NCBI GenBank assembly: GCA_900110015.1 | Contig: FOCD01000001.1 | Coordinates: forward strand, 1,167,994-1,231,993 | Direction of reading: 5' to 3' | Source: Terribacillus saccharophilus | Lineage (GTDB): Bacteria > Bacillota > Bacilli > Bacillales > Amphibacillaceae | DNA: 64,000 bases | Shown: in pieces, positions 26,072-34,537 of the stretch | How the letters are laid out: each line of letters begins with the position of its first letter | Position numbering within the stretch: position 1 is the first letter of the stretch | Notes under the pieces: model-generated | Told to the model about the DNA's origin: nothing | What the model saw: only the letters and a program-made list of their open reading frames with translations | The model's database searches: none | Translations under genes and position numbers: made by a program

Positions 26072-26303
26072 TTATAAAAAGAACTTTCTATTAATCTCAA
26101 TATATTGCAATTCCTGGATTGGGATATCTTCTTCGTGATAAATTGCTTCAACAGGGCACACTGTTTCACATGCTCCACAATCTATACATATTTCAGAGTT
26201 TATATAAAATGTCCCTGCCTTCTTCTATACAATCTACTGGACATACTTCTACACATTCTCCGGCCATCTCTATCTTACAAGGTGATGTAATAACAAAAGC
26301 CAT
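26072..26303 (-). pseudogene. dicluster ferredoxin, frameshifted
   Basis: The ATG at 26303 (gaga-type site upstream) begins MAFVITSPCKIEMAGECVEVCPVDCIEEG, the first cluster motif of a bacterial 7Fe/8Fe ferredoxin. A one-base shift near 26205 interrupts it. The second cluster motif SEICIDCGACETVCPVEAIYHEEDIP follows in another frame to a stop at 26072. Without the shift the protein would have about 77 residues, the normal size. The small size of the lesion allows a recent mutation or a sequence error. Confidence 0.85.
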
Positions 26304-26513
26304 AATAATCTCTCCTATTGATTTAGATGTGTAAATACATATAACGTTCATTTTTTAGACTTTCTGTACCATCTCATATAGTAACTTTCCCAAGGCTAAA
26401 ATACTTAATGATTAATGAAAATCCCAATCTTTCATGTTAGAATAAACAGAACTGTTAAAAAATTGAAATGATTATTTTGAGGATTCGTATAGTTATGAAG
26501 GAGTGTAAAATAT

Positions 26514-27035
26514 ATGAAGTTAAAAAAATTACTTTTTCCAATTTTCTTAACAACTACACTGCTCTTTGTTGTTGGTTGTAGTTCAGAAGCATCAAAAATA
26601 CAAGAAAAAGATGCAGATGTTGTCCAAACAGTACTAGAGAACAACTTTAATGGCCCTGAAGAAGAAGTAAGAGAAATGATGAATGACGTTAATATTGAGG
26701 GAATAGTCCAATACGAAGAAGAACTATTAAAAGATTATTTTGCAAGTGACGAATTTTATAAAGAATACACGTCTACTTACGGATCATTGTTATGGATTGA
26801 GCCAGTAAGAAATAATTATGAATTAAATGTTACAGACATAGAGGTAGAGAGTACGGAATCAGAAGATAACGTATATGATTTTACAATGAAAATTGAGTAC
26901 AAAAATATAGACGGAGATTCATCAGGTGAAGAAACAATTACAGGACAGGCTGATTTGAATGAAGATCACCTGCTTGAATACATGTTAATTAGAGTAGACA
27001 AACTAATGACAGAATTAAGTCAGCCTAATATGTAA
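26514..27035 (+). CDS. hypothetical lipoprotein, 173 aa
   Basis: The signal peptide MKLKKLLFPIFLTTTLLFVVGC has a lipobox at VVGC. The mature part is acidic, with a DUF4878-like or NTF2-like look (helical N-terminus, then strands ELNVTDIEVESTES, YDFTMKIEYKN, TITGQADL). The family is not recognised. It is behind aaggagtg, has its own terminator, and is probably anchored on the outer face of the membrane. Confidence 0.75.
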   Translation: MKLKKLLFPIFLTTTLLFVVGCSSEASKIQEKDADVVQTVLENNFNGPEEEVREMMNDVNIEGIVQYEEELLKDYFASDEFYKEYTSTYGSLLWIEPVRNNYELNVTDIEVESTESEDNVYDFTMKIEYKNIDGDSSGEETITGQADLNEDHLLEYMLIRVDKLMTELSQPNM

Positions 27036-27041
27036 AGTAAT

Positions 27042-27075
27042 TAAAAGAACTCTCCCTTGTTAAGGAGAGTTCTTT
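27042..27075. terminator. bidirectional terminator
   Basis: aaaagaactctcc and ggagagttctttt arms lie between the convergent lipoprotein gene and the secreted His-rich protein gene. Confidence 0.85.
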
Positions 27076-27104
27076 TGATAAGATGAGTTAAGTTGTATTA
27101 ATTA

Positions 27105-27587
27105 TTAATACCAAATGTATGAATCCCATCCACGATTTCGTAAAGAAGAATTGTATCCTACGTAATCTGGATATTTCATGACATAACCTGTACGAAGTCG
27201 GAATCCAGGAGTATCTGTTCCATATGTACCAAGTTTAGTCGCCCCCCAAGAAGGGTTATGCTGAACTACCATTGTCTCCAAGCATTTGCTACATTGAAAT
27301 GCATATCCCAATTTAAGAATTACTTTCCCATTTTGTCGAATTTCACCTAGGGAATGTGGTGTCATTGTATGCTTTCCACCCCCAGGGCATGGAATATACT
27401 GTACAGTAAACTCCCCCTCACCTTCATTGGCTTCAGAATGGCTATGTTCTGAATGCTCTGTGTTTGATTCTTCATGAGAATGACTATGTTCTGTATGTTC
27501 TGCGTTTGATTCGGCATGTGAATGACTAGGCATAAAAGCTATCAAGACCATCATTAAAACTAAAACACTAACAAAAAATTTCTTCAT
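27105..27587 (-). CDS. secreted His/Glu-rich protein with Cys pair
   Basis: The signal peptide (MKKFFVSVLVLMMVLIAFMPSHSHA) has a likely cut after SHA. A low-complexity segment follows with repeated AEHTEHSHSHEES / TEHSEHSHSE units (about residues 27-55) that could hold metal ions. A compact domain with CPGGGKHTM and FQCSKCLET (a possible zinc or disulfide site) makes up the rest. Proteins with this C-terminal domain occur in Bacillaceae as exported proteins of unknown role. The start is behind aggaggt. Confidence 0.7.
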   Translation of the reverse strand: MKKFFVSVLVLMMVLIAFMPSHSHAESNAEHTEHSHSHEESNTEHSEHSHSEANEGEGEFTVQYIPCPGGGKHTMTPHSLGEIRQNGKVILKLGYAFQCSKCLETMVVQHNPSWGATKLGTYGTDTPGFRLRTGYVMKYPDYVGYNSSLRNRGWDSYIWY

Positions 27588-27805
27588 TAAGATACCTCCT
27601 ATTTGGGTTACAATATTTATTCTACATATAATTACAAAAAACTTCCTTATTTGGAATTAATTTAAAACTAATGTAGGCATTATGAATGGAAAATTATAAA
27701 ACAGTAACCTTTGCTATTTAGGTTCCGATACTTAACTATTCCTTAGTTTTCTGCACGAATAAGTGCAAATAATGAACTGGATATATTTTCTCTAATTAAA
27801 ACGTT

Positions 27806-27837
27806 AAAAAGGGTTCTCAATTGTGAGAACCCTTTTT
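27806..27837. terminator. perfect 32-bp palindromic terminator
   Basis: aaaaagggttctcaat and its complement form a perfect palindrome at the end of the 597-residue gene, with A/T flanks on both sides. Confidence 0.85.
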
Positions 27838-29610
27838 AAGATCACTATACAATTTGTAAATGGGAAGAGTCTTATAATATGATTTTCGTTCGTCATCAAA
27901 TTGTTCGAAGTAAAATTCTGCTTCTCGTAAACTCTCTGACAGTACTGAAACACCATACATTAACTCAACCTTGTTTGAAAGAGATGCAGCATTATCTTTC
28001 AGTTTTAACAACCTTTGGAACTGCTCAGTATTTAATTCTCTGTTCATTCTGTAGGAAATTTGCAAAGCATTTAATTCAGACACTACATAGTTACTCTCTT
28101 CTGCGAATTCCTTTTTTCTGTCATGCATTAAATCGTGGGCTAGTTGCAGGAATTCTGTACGGTTAGTTTCGTCAAATGCATTAATACAATTTAGTATAAA
28201 ATTATTAACTGGCCCAAATACAAAGTCTTCTATAAACTCTATTTGTAATAGTGACTGTTTAATTAAATTGAAATCAATGTTTGCTGCTTTAACAAAAGCA
28301 TCTTTATTTATTAGTAGATAAGGAGAGATATTGGCAAGCTTTCCTGTTTCATTATTTTTATATGTCCAATCTAAATCTAAAAACTTCTCATCAAAAACAT
28401 TCAAAAACTTTTCTTTTTTAGAATTAGGATTGTAAAACATAAGTATTGTTACATCACCAATAGTAACGTTGCAATAACTTGGCTTGTCAGGATTTTGAAT
28501 ATTGATTCCCTCGTAATTTTTATTAACAAAGATATCTTGTAAAAACTCTAATTTTTTGACTATCTCTTCAAAGGTACCATTGAACTCTAATTCATGGCTT
28601 ATACCTAACCGATCAAAAGTCATGCCTGCTAATTCAAAAAAATCATGAGCTTGATTGACTTGATTTAATACCTCCACCTGTTCTTCTTTATCGAATTCAG
28701 CATATAAATCATCGAATCTAATCTTTCCAGAACTCAGAAAGTTAATTAAGAATGGGTATATCTTAAGTATGCTCTGGAGGGATTTAGGTACAAGAGAATA
28801 TGTTAATTTATTTTCAGTTTTTTCGTTTTTCATGAAGGTTAAAGAGTCTTCTATAACCCATCGATAAATTGGAGGAGTATAACTAGTTTGGACGTTAAAC
28901 ATATATTCTTCATCTCCAGCAACAACTTTCTGAAGATACTTTACACCGATGCCTTCTATTCTACTACGCCGTAATGGATACTCAATGTTATCCTTTAGAC
29001 CAAAATGAATAAAGTCGTGTTTCATAATGTCAGAAGGAGCATCTCTTTCTGGGTCGAAAGTAAGGCTAGTGAAAATATGTTGTTCAAATTCTTCATCTTT
29101 GTATTGATTACTTTCAATTAGGTACGTGCTTTGCTTATGCATTTGATCATCCATTATTACGCAAACGGAATATAAGCTTGTTTCTTCTAATGGTCTAAGT
29201 TTTACTGCGTGGGTTTTCTGTTTACCATGGATATTAATTATTTCCTTTAAATCAATAGGAAGAAGATGTTTATAAAAGATTTTGGTAGCATTAACATTTG
29301 TTTTAAGTACTTCTACAACTAAAAGTAAACAACCACCTTGTTTATAGTAGTTTTGATAATCAGCTATTTCTAATGGGAAACTCCTGCTGCTATCTGAAAA
29401 TTCATCTACCTCAGTCCCTTTAACCTGTGTTGGGACATTATACATAAAACTATTCACTGTTTTAGAAGCATCATTATGGACTGTTATATATCCGTCAAAA
29501 GAAGGCTCTTTATCGTCGGTAGGAATTCGTGCTACTAGATGTTGACCAGGCTGAAAAGTCTCATTTACTATTGCATGTACTGCGATAATTTCAGTGTTAG
29601 GATTAGACAT
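27817..29610 (-). CDS. large protein with DUF4365-like N-terminal domain
   Basis: I do not recognise the protein as a whole. The first 150 residues have the order seen in DUF4365, a PD-(D/E)XK nuclease-fold family: an early strand with a conserved Asp (SFDGYITVH, about 34-42), then TQVKG (about 61-65, in place of ExK), then FPLEIADYQNYY and a LLLVVEV strand. The remaining 450 residues are mostly helical and unlike anything I know; there is no membrane segment or signal. The gene is single, behind aggaga, low in GC and flanked by remnants. DUF4365 proteins are often found near defence genes, so a defence-related nuclease is possible (inference). The catalytic site is not proven. Confidence 0.6.
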   Translation of the reverse strand: MSNPNTEIIAVHAIVNETFQPGQHLVARIPTDDKEPSFDGYITVHNDASKTVNSFMYNVPTQVKGTEVDEFSDSSRSFPLEIADYQNYYKQGGCLLLVVEVLKTNVNATKIFYKHLLPIDLKEIINIHGKQKTHAVKLRPLEETSLYSVCVIMDDQMHKQSTYLIESNQYKDEEFEQHIFTSLTFDPERDAPSDIMKHDFIHFGLKDNIEYPLRRSRIEGIGVKYLQKVVAGDEEYMFNVQTSYTPPIYRWVIEDSLTFMKNEKTENKLTYSLVPKSLQSILKIYPFLINFLSSGKIRFDDLYAEFDKEEQVEVLNQVNQAHDFFELAGMTFDRLGISHELEFNGTFEEIVKKLEFLQDIFVNKNYEGINIQNPDKPSYCNVTIGDVTILMFYNPNSKKEKFLNVFDEKFLDLDWTYKNNETGKLANISPYLLINKDAFVKAANIDFNLIKQSLLQIEFIEDFVFGPVNNFILNCINAFDETNRTEFLQLAHDLMHDRKKEFAEESNYVVSELNALQISYRMNRELNTEQFQRLLKLKDNAASLSNKVELMYGVSVLSESLREAEFYFEQFDDERKSYYKTLPIYKLYSDLKKGSHN

Positions 29611-29816
29611 AACGTAATCATCTCCTATAATTAGTAGTTACCTAATGAAAATTTTACCTTTTTGTAATAGAAAAATCTCTTATTTACTGTGGATTTTTTT
29701 GTTTTATGAACTGCTGATTAGCTTGTAGCTACAAATAGTAAAATCGATTTTCTTGATTTTAACGAAACCATTGAATTTTTTTGTAAGTAATAAAAAAAGG
29801 GCTTAGGAGATGTGAA

Positions 29817-30161
29817 ATGGAACAACAAAATTCATTAACAGTCTTCATGAAAAATATGGAGAGTATAGGTCGTGGTGCAATTACATTTAGCAATGGAATA
29901 GGTAATGTAGTAACTAAGATTGAGTCGTTTATGAATAACAACTCTGAAGCAATTGATAGTTTTATAAAGAACTTCGCTACTTACGCAATATATATAGTAG
30001 AAAACTCCGAGAAAATACTCACTTTCATAGATGATATAGAAAAGTTAGATGATTTAATAGATGAGAATCTTCTCGAACTCCCTCCCGTGGATGCTATAGA
30101 GGTTATTGTAAACCTATATGAACAGGGGATTTTTGTTAAACGTCGGGTTAAATTATTATAA
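29817..30161 (+). CDS. small helical protein divergent from the 597-aa gene
   Basis: The protein has 114 residues, behind taggagatg, reading MEQQNSLTVFMKNMESIGRGAITFSNGIGN and then acidic helices (FIDDIEKLDDLIDENLLELPPVDAIEVIVNLYEQG). No family is recognised. Its 206-base separation from the divergent 597-residue gene allows shared control. The last codons overlap the end of a cupin remnant on the other strand, so the C-terminus may have been cut by the same rearrangement. Confidence 0.55.
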   Translation: MEQQNSLTVFMKNMESIGRGAITFSNGIGNVVTKIESFMNNNSEAIDSFIKNFATYAIYIVENSEKILTFIDDIEKLDDLIDENLLELPPVDAIEVIVNLYEQGIFVKRRVKLL

Positions 30162-30294
30162 GAAGTGCATCGCATCAGCTTTTGTGTTATGCACAGCCCC
30201 AAAAGGATGATTCGGTGGAGCATATACAGAGTAAAGCTTTAGGGTAAATATAGCCTCCGGAATTTGGATCTAATTGATTATATGAGTAATACAT
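30156..30294 (-). pseudogene. internally deleted copy of the cupin gene
   Basis: An ATG at 30294 (gaaaggg upstream) opens MYYSYNQLDPNSGG, similar in style to the start of the 22-kb cupin. It then jumps to the DNA for the cupin's end: YSVYAPPNHPFGAVHNTKADAMHF against YSIYAPPNHPFGTVHHTKAQAMHM. The whole barrel, about 400 bases, is gone, and the two ends are in different frames. Confidence 0.75.
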
Positions 30295-30454
30295 GCTTCT
30301 TCCCTTTCCTGTTCATGCATTGTTTATTCAGTGATATAAATAAGGTAAATCTAACCAATAAACTGATGATGAATGTATAAGGAAGTGTACTTTTTTGAAC
30401 TATGTTTAACTATCTCTCGTACGCCCTGCTTACTCTTAATCATAAAAAATTCTT

Positions 30455-31372
30455 TTAAGTTTTCACTGATTGGTTATTTTCTTCTAGAGTCATAACTTCC
30501 GTTGCCGTTTCGATAAAAGCTACTATGATTGGTGAAAGCCACTTTTCTTTATGCCAAGAAATCTGTGTATATACATCCAATTCTGGAATTGGCCATGGAA
30601 GTGGAACAAGTTCACCGCGGTTAACTTCAACTTCAGTTACTATTTCAGGAAGAAAGGCAATACCGATTCCCGAAATTGCACATTGCTTAATTGCTTCGGC
30701 ACTTTGAAACTCTAAAGATGAAGTACAATCAATGTCAGCTTGTTTAAAAATTTGATCAAACATGGTTCTATAAGGACAACCCTTTTCATTAATGAGGAAA
30801 ACTTCCTCGCGAAAATCTTCGAGCTGTAATACATCCTGTTTCACAAGTGGATGATCAGGAGCGGCAAAAAGGCGGAAAGCTTCTTTCGTCAATGGTTGAA
30901 CTGCAAGTCCCGTTGATTGAATATGTTCGTCAAGTATAAAAACGACATCTGAGGTTCCATCAAAGAGTGTTTGTTTAATTTGTAGATTTGGAACAGATCG
31001 AAAGATAAGACGAACTCTTGGATATCTCGATCGAAAAAGTTTGAAGACATCTGGAAGTCGGTAAGCACAAACTACCTCGTTAGCACTAATAGTTAGAGTA
31101 CCGCTTAGAATTTCATTGTCATGGCGTACACTACTACGAGCTTCGTCCATTTTGTTTAAAATCTCCTTGGCATGAGTTAAAAAACGTTTACCTGCAGTAG
31201 TAAGAACGAGCTGCTTTCCCAAGCGATCAAAGAGGCGAACATCTAGCTCCTCCTCCAATGCTTTAATTTGCATAGTTACGTTGGACGGCACGTAATTTAA
31301 TGCTTCTGCAGCCCTGCTGAAATTTAAAGTTGTTGCAACTGTTTGAAATGTGTTCAGTTGGCGCAAATCCAA
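30455..31372 (-). CDS. LysR-family transcriptional regulator
   Basis: The N-terminal helix-turn-helix has the family pattern MDLRQLNTFQTVATTLNFSRAAEALNYVPSNVTMQIKALEEELDVRLFDR; the C-terminal co-inducer domain follows (about residues 90-295). It is 305 residues, full length. It is divergent from the alpha/beta hydrolase gene at 31.5 kb with 140 bases between. LysR proteins commonly control the divergent gene, so the hydrolase is the likely target (inference). The inducer is unknown. Confidence 0.92.
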   Translation of the reverse strand: MDLRQLNTFQTVATTLNFSRAAEALNYVPSNVTMQIKALEEELDVRLFDRLGKQLVLTTAGKRFLTHAKEILNKMDEARSSVRHDNEILSGTLTISANEVVCAYRLPDVFKLFRSRYPRVRLIFRSVPNLQIKQTLFDGTSDVVFILDEHIQSTGLAVQPLTKEAFRLFAAPDHPLVKQDVLQLEDFREEVFLINEKGCPYRTMFDQIFKQADIDCTSSLEFQSAEAIKQCAISGIGIAFLPEIVTEVEVNRGELVPLPWPIPELDVYTQISWHKEKWLSPIIVAFIETATEVMTLEENNQSVKT

Positions 31373-31512
31373 TGTAATTCACCCTTACTTTCAAAAATAT
31401 TGAATATTAATATGAATTTTATTCACTTTTCTTGAAAGTAACACAGTTATATACTCAATAACAAGAAATACATTCTAAATGTTTGTGTTTCAATCAGATA
31501 GGAGTGAAAACA

Positions 31513-32535
31513 ATGAAAAATTATGAGATTTTTAATTTAGGTGATGTATCCTTACAATCCGGAATGACACTACCAAACGCTTTTCTTGCTTATAAGACTT
31601 ATGGGAAACTGAATGAAAAAAAAGATAATGTTATCGTATACCCTACAGCTTTTGGCGACCAACATACTAATAATGAATGGTTAATAGGTAAAGGGATGGC
31701 ACTAGATCCTCAGAAATACTTTATTATAGTTCCTAATCTGTTAGGGAATGGATTATCTTCATCTCCTAGTAATACGCCTGCACCATACGACAAGGCTAAT
31801 TTTCCACAGGTAACCATTTATGACAATGTACAATTACAGTATCGACTTATTACAGAAAAATTCGGTATTCAAAAGATCGCTCTTGTAGTTGGTTGGTCAA
31901 TGGGAGGTCTTCAATCCTTCCAATGGGGGGTAAGTCATCCTGAAATGGTGAATCGAATTGCCTCTTTCTGTGGAAATGCAAAGACTTGGCCACAAACTTA
32001 TGTGGTCCTCAATGGACTTAAGGCTGCGCTCCTGGCCTCAGTTGGCTCGGATTCTACTAAACTAAATCAATTGACTTCTCAAGATATGCGAGCAGTTGGT
32101 CGTGTCTATGCAGGATGGGGCTTATCACAGACCTTCTATAAAGAAGAACTCTATCGTGAGATGGGCTTTAACTCATTAGAAGATTTTTCGGTTGGAGTTT
32201 GGGAAAACAGTTTTATGAATATGGATCCTCATAATGTTCTATCCATGTTATGGACGGGACAACATGCCGATATTAGTGCAAACTCCAATTATAATGGAGA
32301 GTTTGATGAGGCACTTAAAAGTATTAAAGCTATTACCTACATCATGCCAGGTAGTACCGATCTCTTCTGTACCGCTGAAGCTAATGAATATGAGGCTAAG
32401 TTTATACCTAATGTTGAATATCATCCTATTAAATCAGTATGGGGACATTTCGCCGGTCGTGGAATTAACAGTACAGATAATGCGTTTATTGATAATAAAC
32501 TAAAGCGGTTGATGACGCTACGCACAGAGAATTAA
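31513..32535 (+). CDS. alpha/beta hydrolase, homoserine O-acetyltransferase-like
   Basis: This belongs to the MetX-like branch of the alpha/beta hydrolases: early AYKTYGKLNEKKDNVIVYPTAFGDQH, the nucleophile elbow VGWSMGGLQSF (Ser about residue 124), the acid in PGSTDLF and the final His in VWGHFAG. True MetX enzymes have longer lids. Many similar 330-350-residue proteins lack proven acyltransferase activity, so the exact reaction is open. Start 31513 (MKNYEIFNLG) is behind aggagtg. The divergent LysR is its probable regulator. Confidence 0.85.
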   Translation: MKNYEIFNLGDVSLQSGMTLPNAFLAYKTYGKLNEKKDNVIVYPTAFGDQHTNNEWLIGKGMALDPQKYFIIVPNLLGNGLSSSPSNTPAPYDKANFPQVTIYDNVQLQYRLITEKFGIQKIALVVGWSMGGLQSFQWGVSHPEMVNRIASFCGNAKTWPQTYVVLNGLKAALLASVGSDSTKLNQLTSQDMRAVGRVYAGWGLSQTFYKEELYREMGFNSLEDFSVGVWENSFMNMDPHNVLSMLWTGQHADISANSNYNGEFDEALKSIKAITYIMPGSTDLFCTAEANEYEAKFIPNVEYHPIKSVWGHFAGRGINSTDNAFIDNKLKRLMTLRTEN

Positions 32536-32947
32536 TTAAATATTGTGTAAGTTGTAGGGAATTTTGAGCAATAACTATCTTAATTCAATACTAGCTATTC
32601 AACCATTTAAGACGATTAAAGATGAGGGAGTGTCTTTAACAAGTAAATAAGGCGTGGGATAACCTGCATAACTTATTCTCTGTTTTTCTAGAGGATAAAG
32701 ACCTGATGAACTTGCCATTCATATTATTCATATGTGGGTTCAATTCAAATAAAAAGATTAAAGCATAACAAAAGATGGCTTTCGAGGTAGCGAAGGCCAT
32801 CTTTTGTTTGTGTAGATACTGATGCACCCTCGTAAAATTTAATCTTCTTACGTTCACCATGGCGTACTTTTTTGAACGTCCTTATAATAACAAGTATATT
32901 GATTTGGGGATAGGATAGACTTTTTTTTAAAAAAACGTTTATAGATT
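32536..32947. other. gap with one terminator, no gene
   Basis: I see no supported gene. A strong symmetric hairpin (32768-32807) lies in the middle, between the hydrolase and SDR genes, which converge. Confidence 0.5.
32768..32807. terminator. bidirectional terminator
   Basis: acaaaagatggc-ttcg and cgaa-ggccatcttttgt arms form a near-perfect stem between two convergent genes. Confidence 0.8.
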
Positions 32948-33724
32948 TCACACATTCAAAAGTATTCTTTTAGTCATCTCATCTAACTGCTTAGCGTTTT
33001 GTAAATCAAATGTTTTCATAGATAAATCGACAGGTTTAGAAATTCGATAAGCTGAGAAACTCTGAGATCTTGATTCTTGTAAAACATCAACCATACTTTT
33101 CACGATTTCATCAACCTCATGCCCTACTAGACGGTGAACTACTCTCAAGAACAATCTCATTAGAGGATTCGCAAAGACTGATTTAGATCCAGTAGTTCTT
33201 ACAGCCATTGGATTATATAAGATATAGCGAATGCCCTTGCGCTTAAATCCCGCACCCAGCAAGTCATTTAGCCGGTTGGCATTGGCGTTAGCTTTCACGC
33301 TGTTAAACTTGCGACGATATTCTAAATCTTCAAAGTTGATGTGGCTATAGATGCCTGGGGTAGCAACATTCAAAATAAAAGAGTCATCATTAAATGTTAA
33401 CTGATTTGATAAGATATACCGACTTAAATACTGCAATGCAAAAGTAAATTCTAAACCCTCTTCTGTGATTAAAGCATCTTTTCGAGCTGTTTGTAGGACA
33501 GCGCAAAGAATTAATCCATCAATTGCACCATAGTTTTTTTGGATATTTTCGATGATACGATAGTTTTCCGATGCAAGACTTAGATCCGCTTGAAGATAAA
33601 TAGCATTAGGTAGATCACCTTTATTTCTGCTGACGATAATGACTCTATTCCCAGCTTCTAAATAATACTTCGCTAGCCCTTCGCCAATGCCGCTAGTACC
33701 TCCTGTAATTAATAATGTTTTCAT
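32948..33724 (-). CDS. SDR-family protein lacking the catalytic Ser and Tyr
   Basis: The Rossmann start is intact (LLITGGTSGIGEGLAKYY, VIIVSRNK, LQADLS). In the active site, however, YxxxK reads FNSVK, and the Ser expected a little earlier is in NVATPGIYS, without a clear match. It therefore binds NAD(P) but may not be a normal oxidoreductase; retinol-dehydrogenase-like SDRs are the closest by length (258) and layout. It starts behind atgaggag, divergent from an HxlR regulator across a perfect inverted repeat. SDR/HxlR pairs are common, and the regulator probably controls it. Confidence 0.85.
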   Translation of the reverse strand: MKTLLITGGTSGIGEGLAKYYLEAGNRVIIVSRNKGDLPNAIYLQADLSLASENYRIIENIQKNYGAIDGLILCAVLQTARKDALITEEGLEFTFALQYLSRYILSNQLTFNDDSFILNVATPGIYSHINFEDLEYRRKFNSVKANANANRLNDLLGAGFKRKGIRYILYNPMAVRTTGSKSVFANPLMRLFLRVVHRLVGHEVDEIVKSMVDVLQESRSQSFSAYRISKPVDLSMKTFDLQNAKQLDEMTKRILLNV

Positions 33725-33769
33725 AGTTGAATACTCCTCATTTTCGGTCTAATATTTGTACTAGTATGA

Positions 33770-33806
33770 TTATCGTACTGAATGATAGCCTTTTCAAGTA
33801 CGATAA
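33770..33806. promoter_or_regulatory. candidate HxlR operator
   Basis: ttatcgtact (33770-33779) and agtacgataa (33797-33806) are perfect inverted repeats separated by 17 bases, in the middle of the SDR/HxlR divergent promoter region. Further agtac half-sites follow at 33825 and 33831. Confidence 0.6.
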
Positions 33807-33852
33807 AAATACTTACTAAGTACGGTGAACAGTACTAAGGAGTGAAAGAATA

Positions 33853-34221
33853 ATGGATATACCGAGTTTAGAAGAGTTAATGGTCCGAAAATTAAATGAT
33901 CAAGATAACTGCGACCCTGCTATAAATCCGCTTGTTCCTGTCTTCAATGTCTTGCATGGAAAGTGGAAGAATCAAGTACTATTTGAAATTATCGCTTTAA
34001 AGAATGCTCGTTTTGGTCAGCTTAATCGAAAAATCCCAAAAATAACAAATACTATGCTATCCACGACGTTACGTGAACTAGAAAACGATGGTCTAATTAT
34101 GAGGACACAATATAATGAAATCCCCCTACGTGTTGAATATACAATAACAAAAAAGGGAAAAGATTTACTTCCCGTTTATTATGAAATGTATAAATGGGGC
34201 ATCATGCATCAAAAGGAATAA
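33853..34221 (+). CDS. HxlR-family transcriptional regulator
   Basis: This is a winged-helix regulator of 122 residues with the family pattern VFNVLHGKWKNQVLFEIIALKNARFGQLNRKIPKITNTMLSTTLRELENDGLIMRTQY. HxlR proteins respond to reactive aldehydes, quinones or redox signals, often through a Cys. Here the only early Cys is in DNCDPAINP, in the position used by several redox-sensing members. It is divergent from the SDR gene. The start is behind aaggagtg. Confidence 0.93.
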   Translation: MDIPSLEELMVRKLNDQDNCDPAINPLVPVFNVLHGKWKNQVLFEIIALKNARFGQLNRKIPKITNTMLSTTLRELENDGLIMRTQYNEIPLRVEYTITKKGKDLLPVYYEMYKWGIMHQKE

Positions 34222-34536
34222 GAATCTAGCCCTTTTATGCAGGTATTTTTAGGATAACATGTCCTTTTTTACTGTTCTTTGCTTTGTCTTCGAACAAGTT
34301 CATTGGTGACTATCCAAATACATTTAGTATCCCTAAGGTTCAACATGTCGTACTTTCTCGAACGAACTAAAATAATTCAAAGGATGAAGAATAAGTACTT
34401 GCCTGTGACATTTGCTACAGTTGGTGATGTAGCTAAAAAGACATCGATAGTGCATAACGAATATTCTATTTGAATGTACGGTAGGAGAGCAGTAAAATTC
34501 AAAAAAATGCGTGTCCTTATAATGGACACGCATTTT
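34222..34536. other. gap without a supported gene
   Basis: Only a 64-codon frame without a ribosome binding site is present; a strong hairpin terminator closes the region at 34501-34537. Confidence 0.5.
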
Positions 34537-34537
34537 T
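34501..34537. terminator. terminator of the amino-acid permease gene
   Basis: aaaaaatgcgtgtcc-ttata-atggacacgcattttt forms a near-perfect stem immediately after the permease stop, T-rich on the minus strand. Confidence 0.85.
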
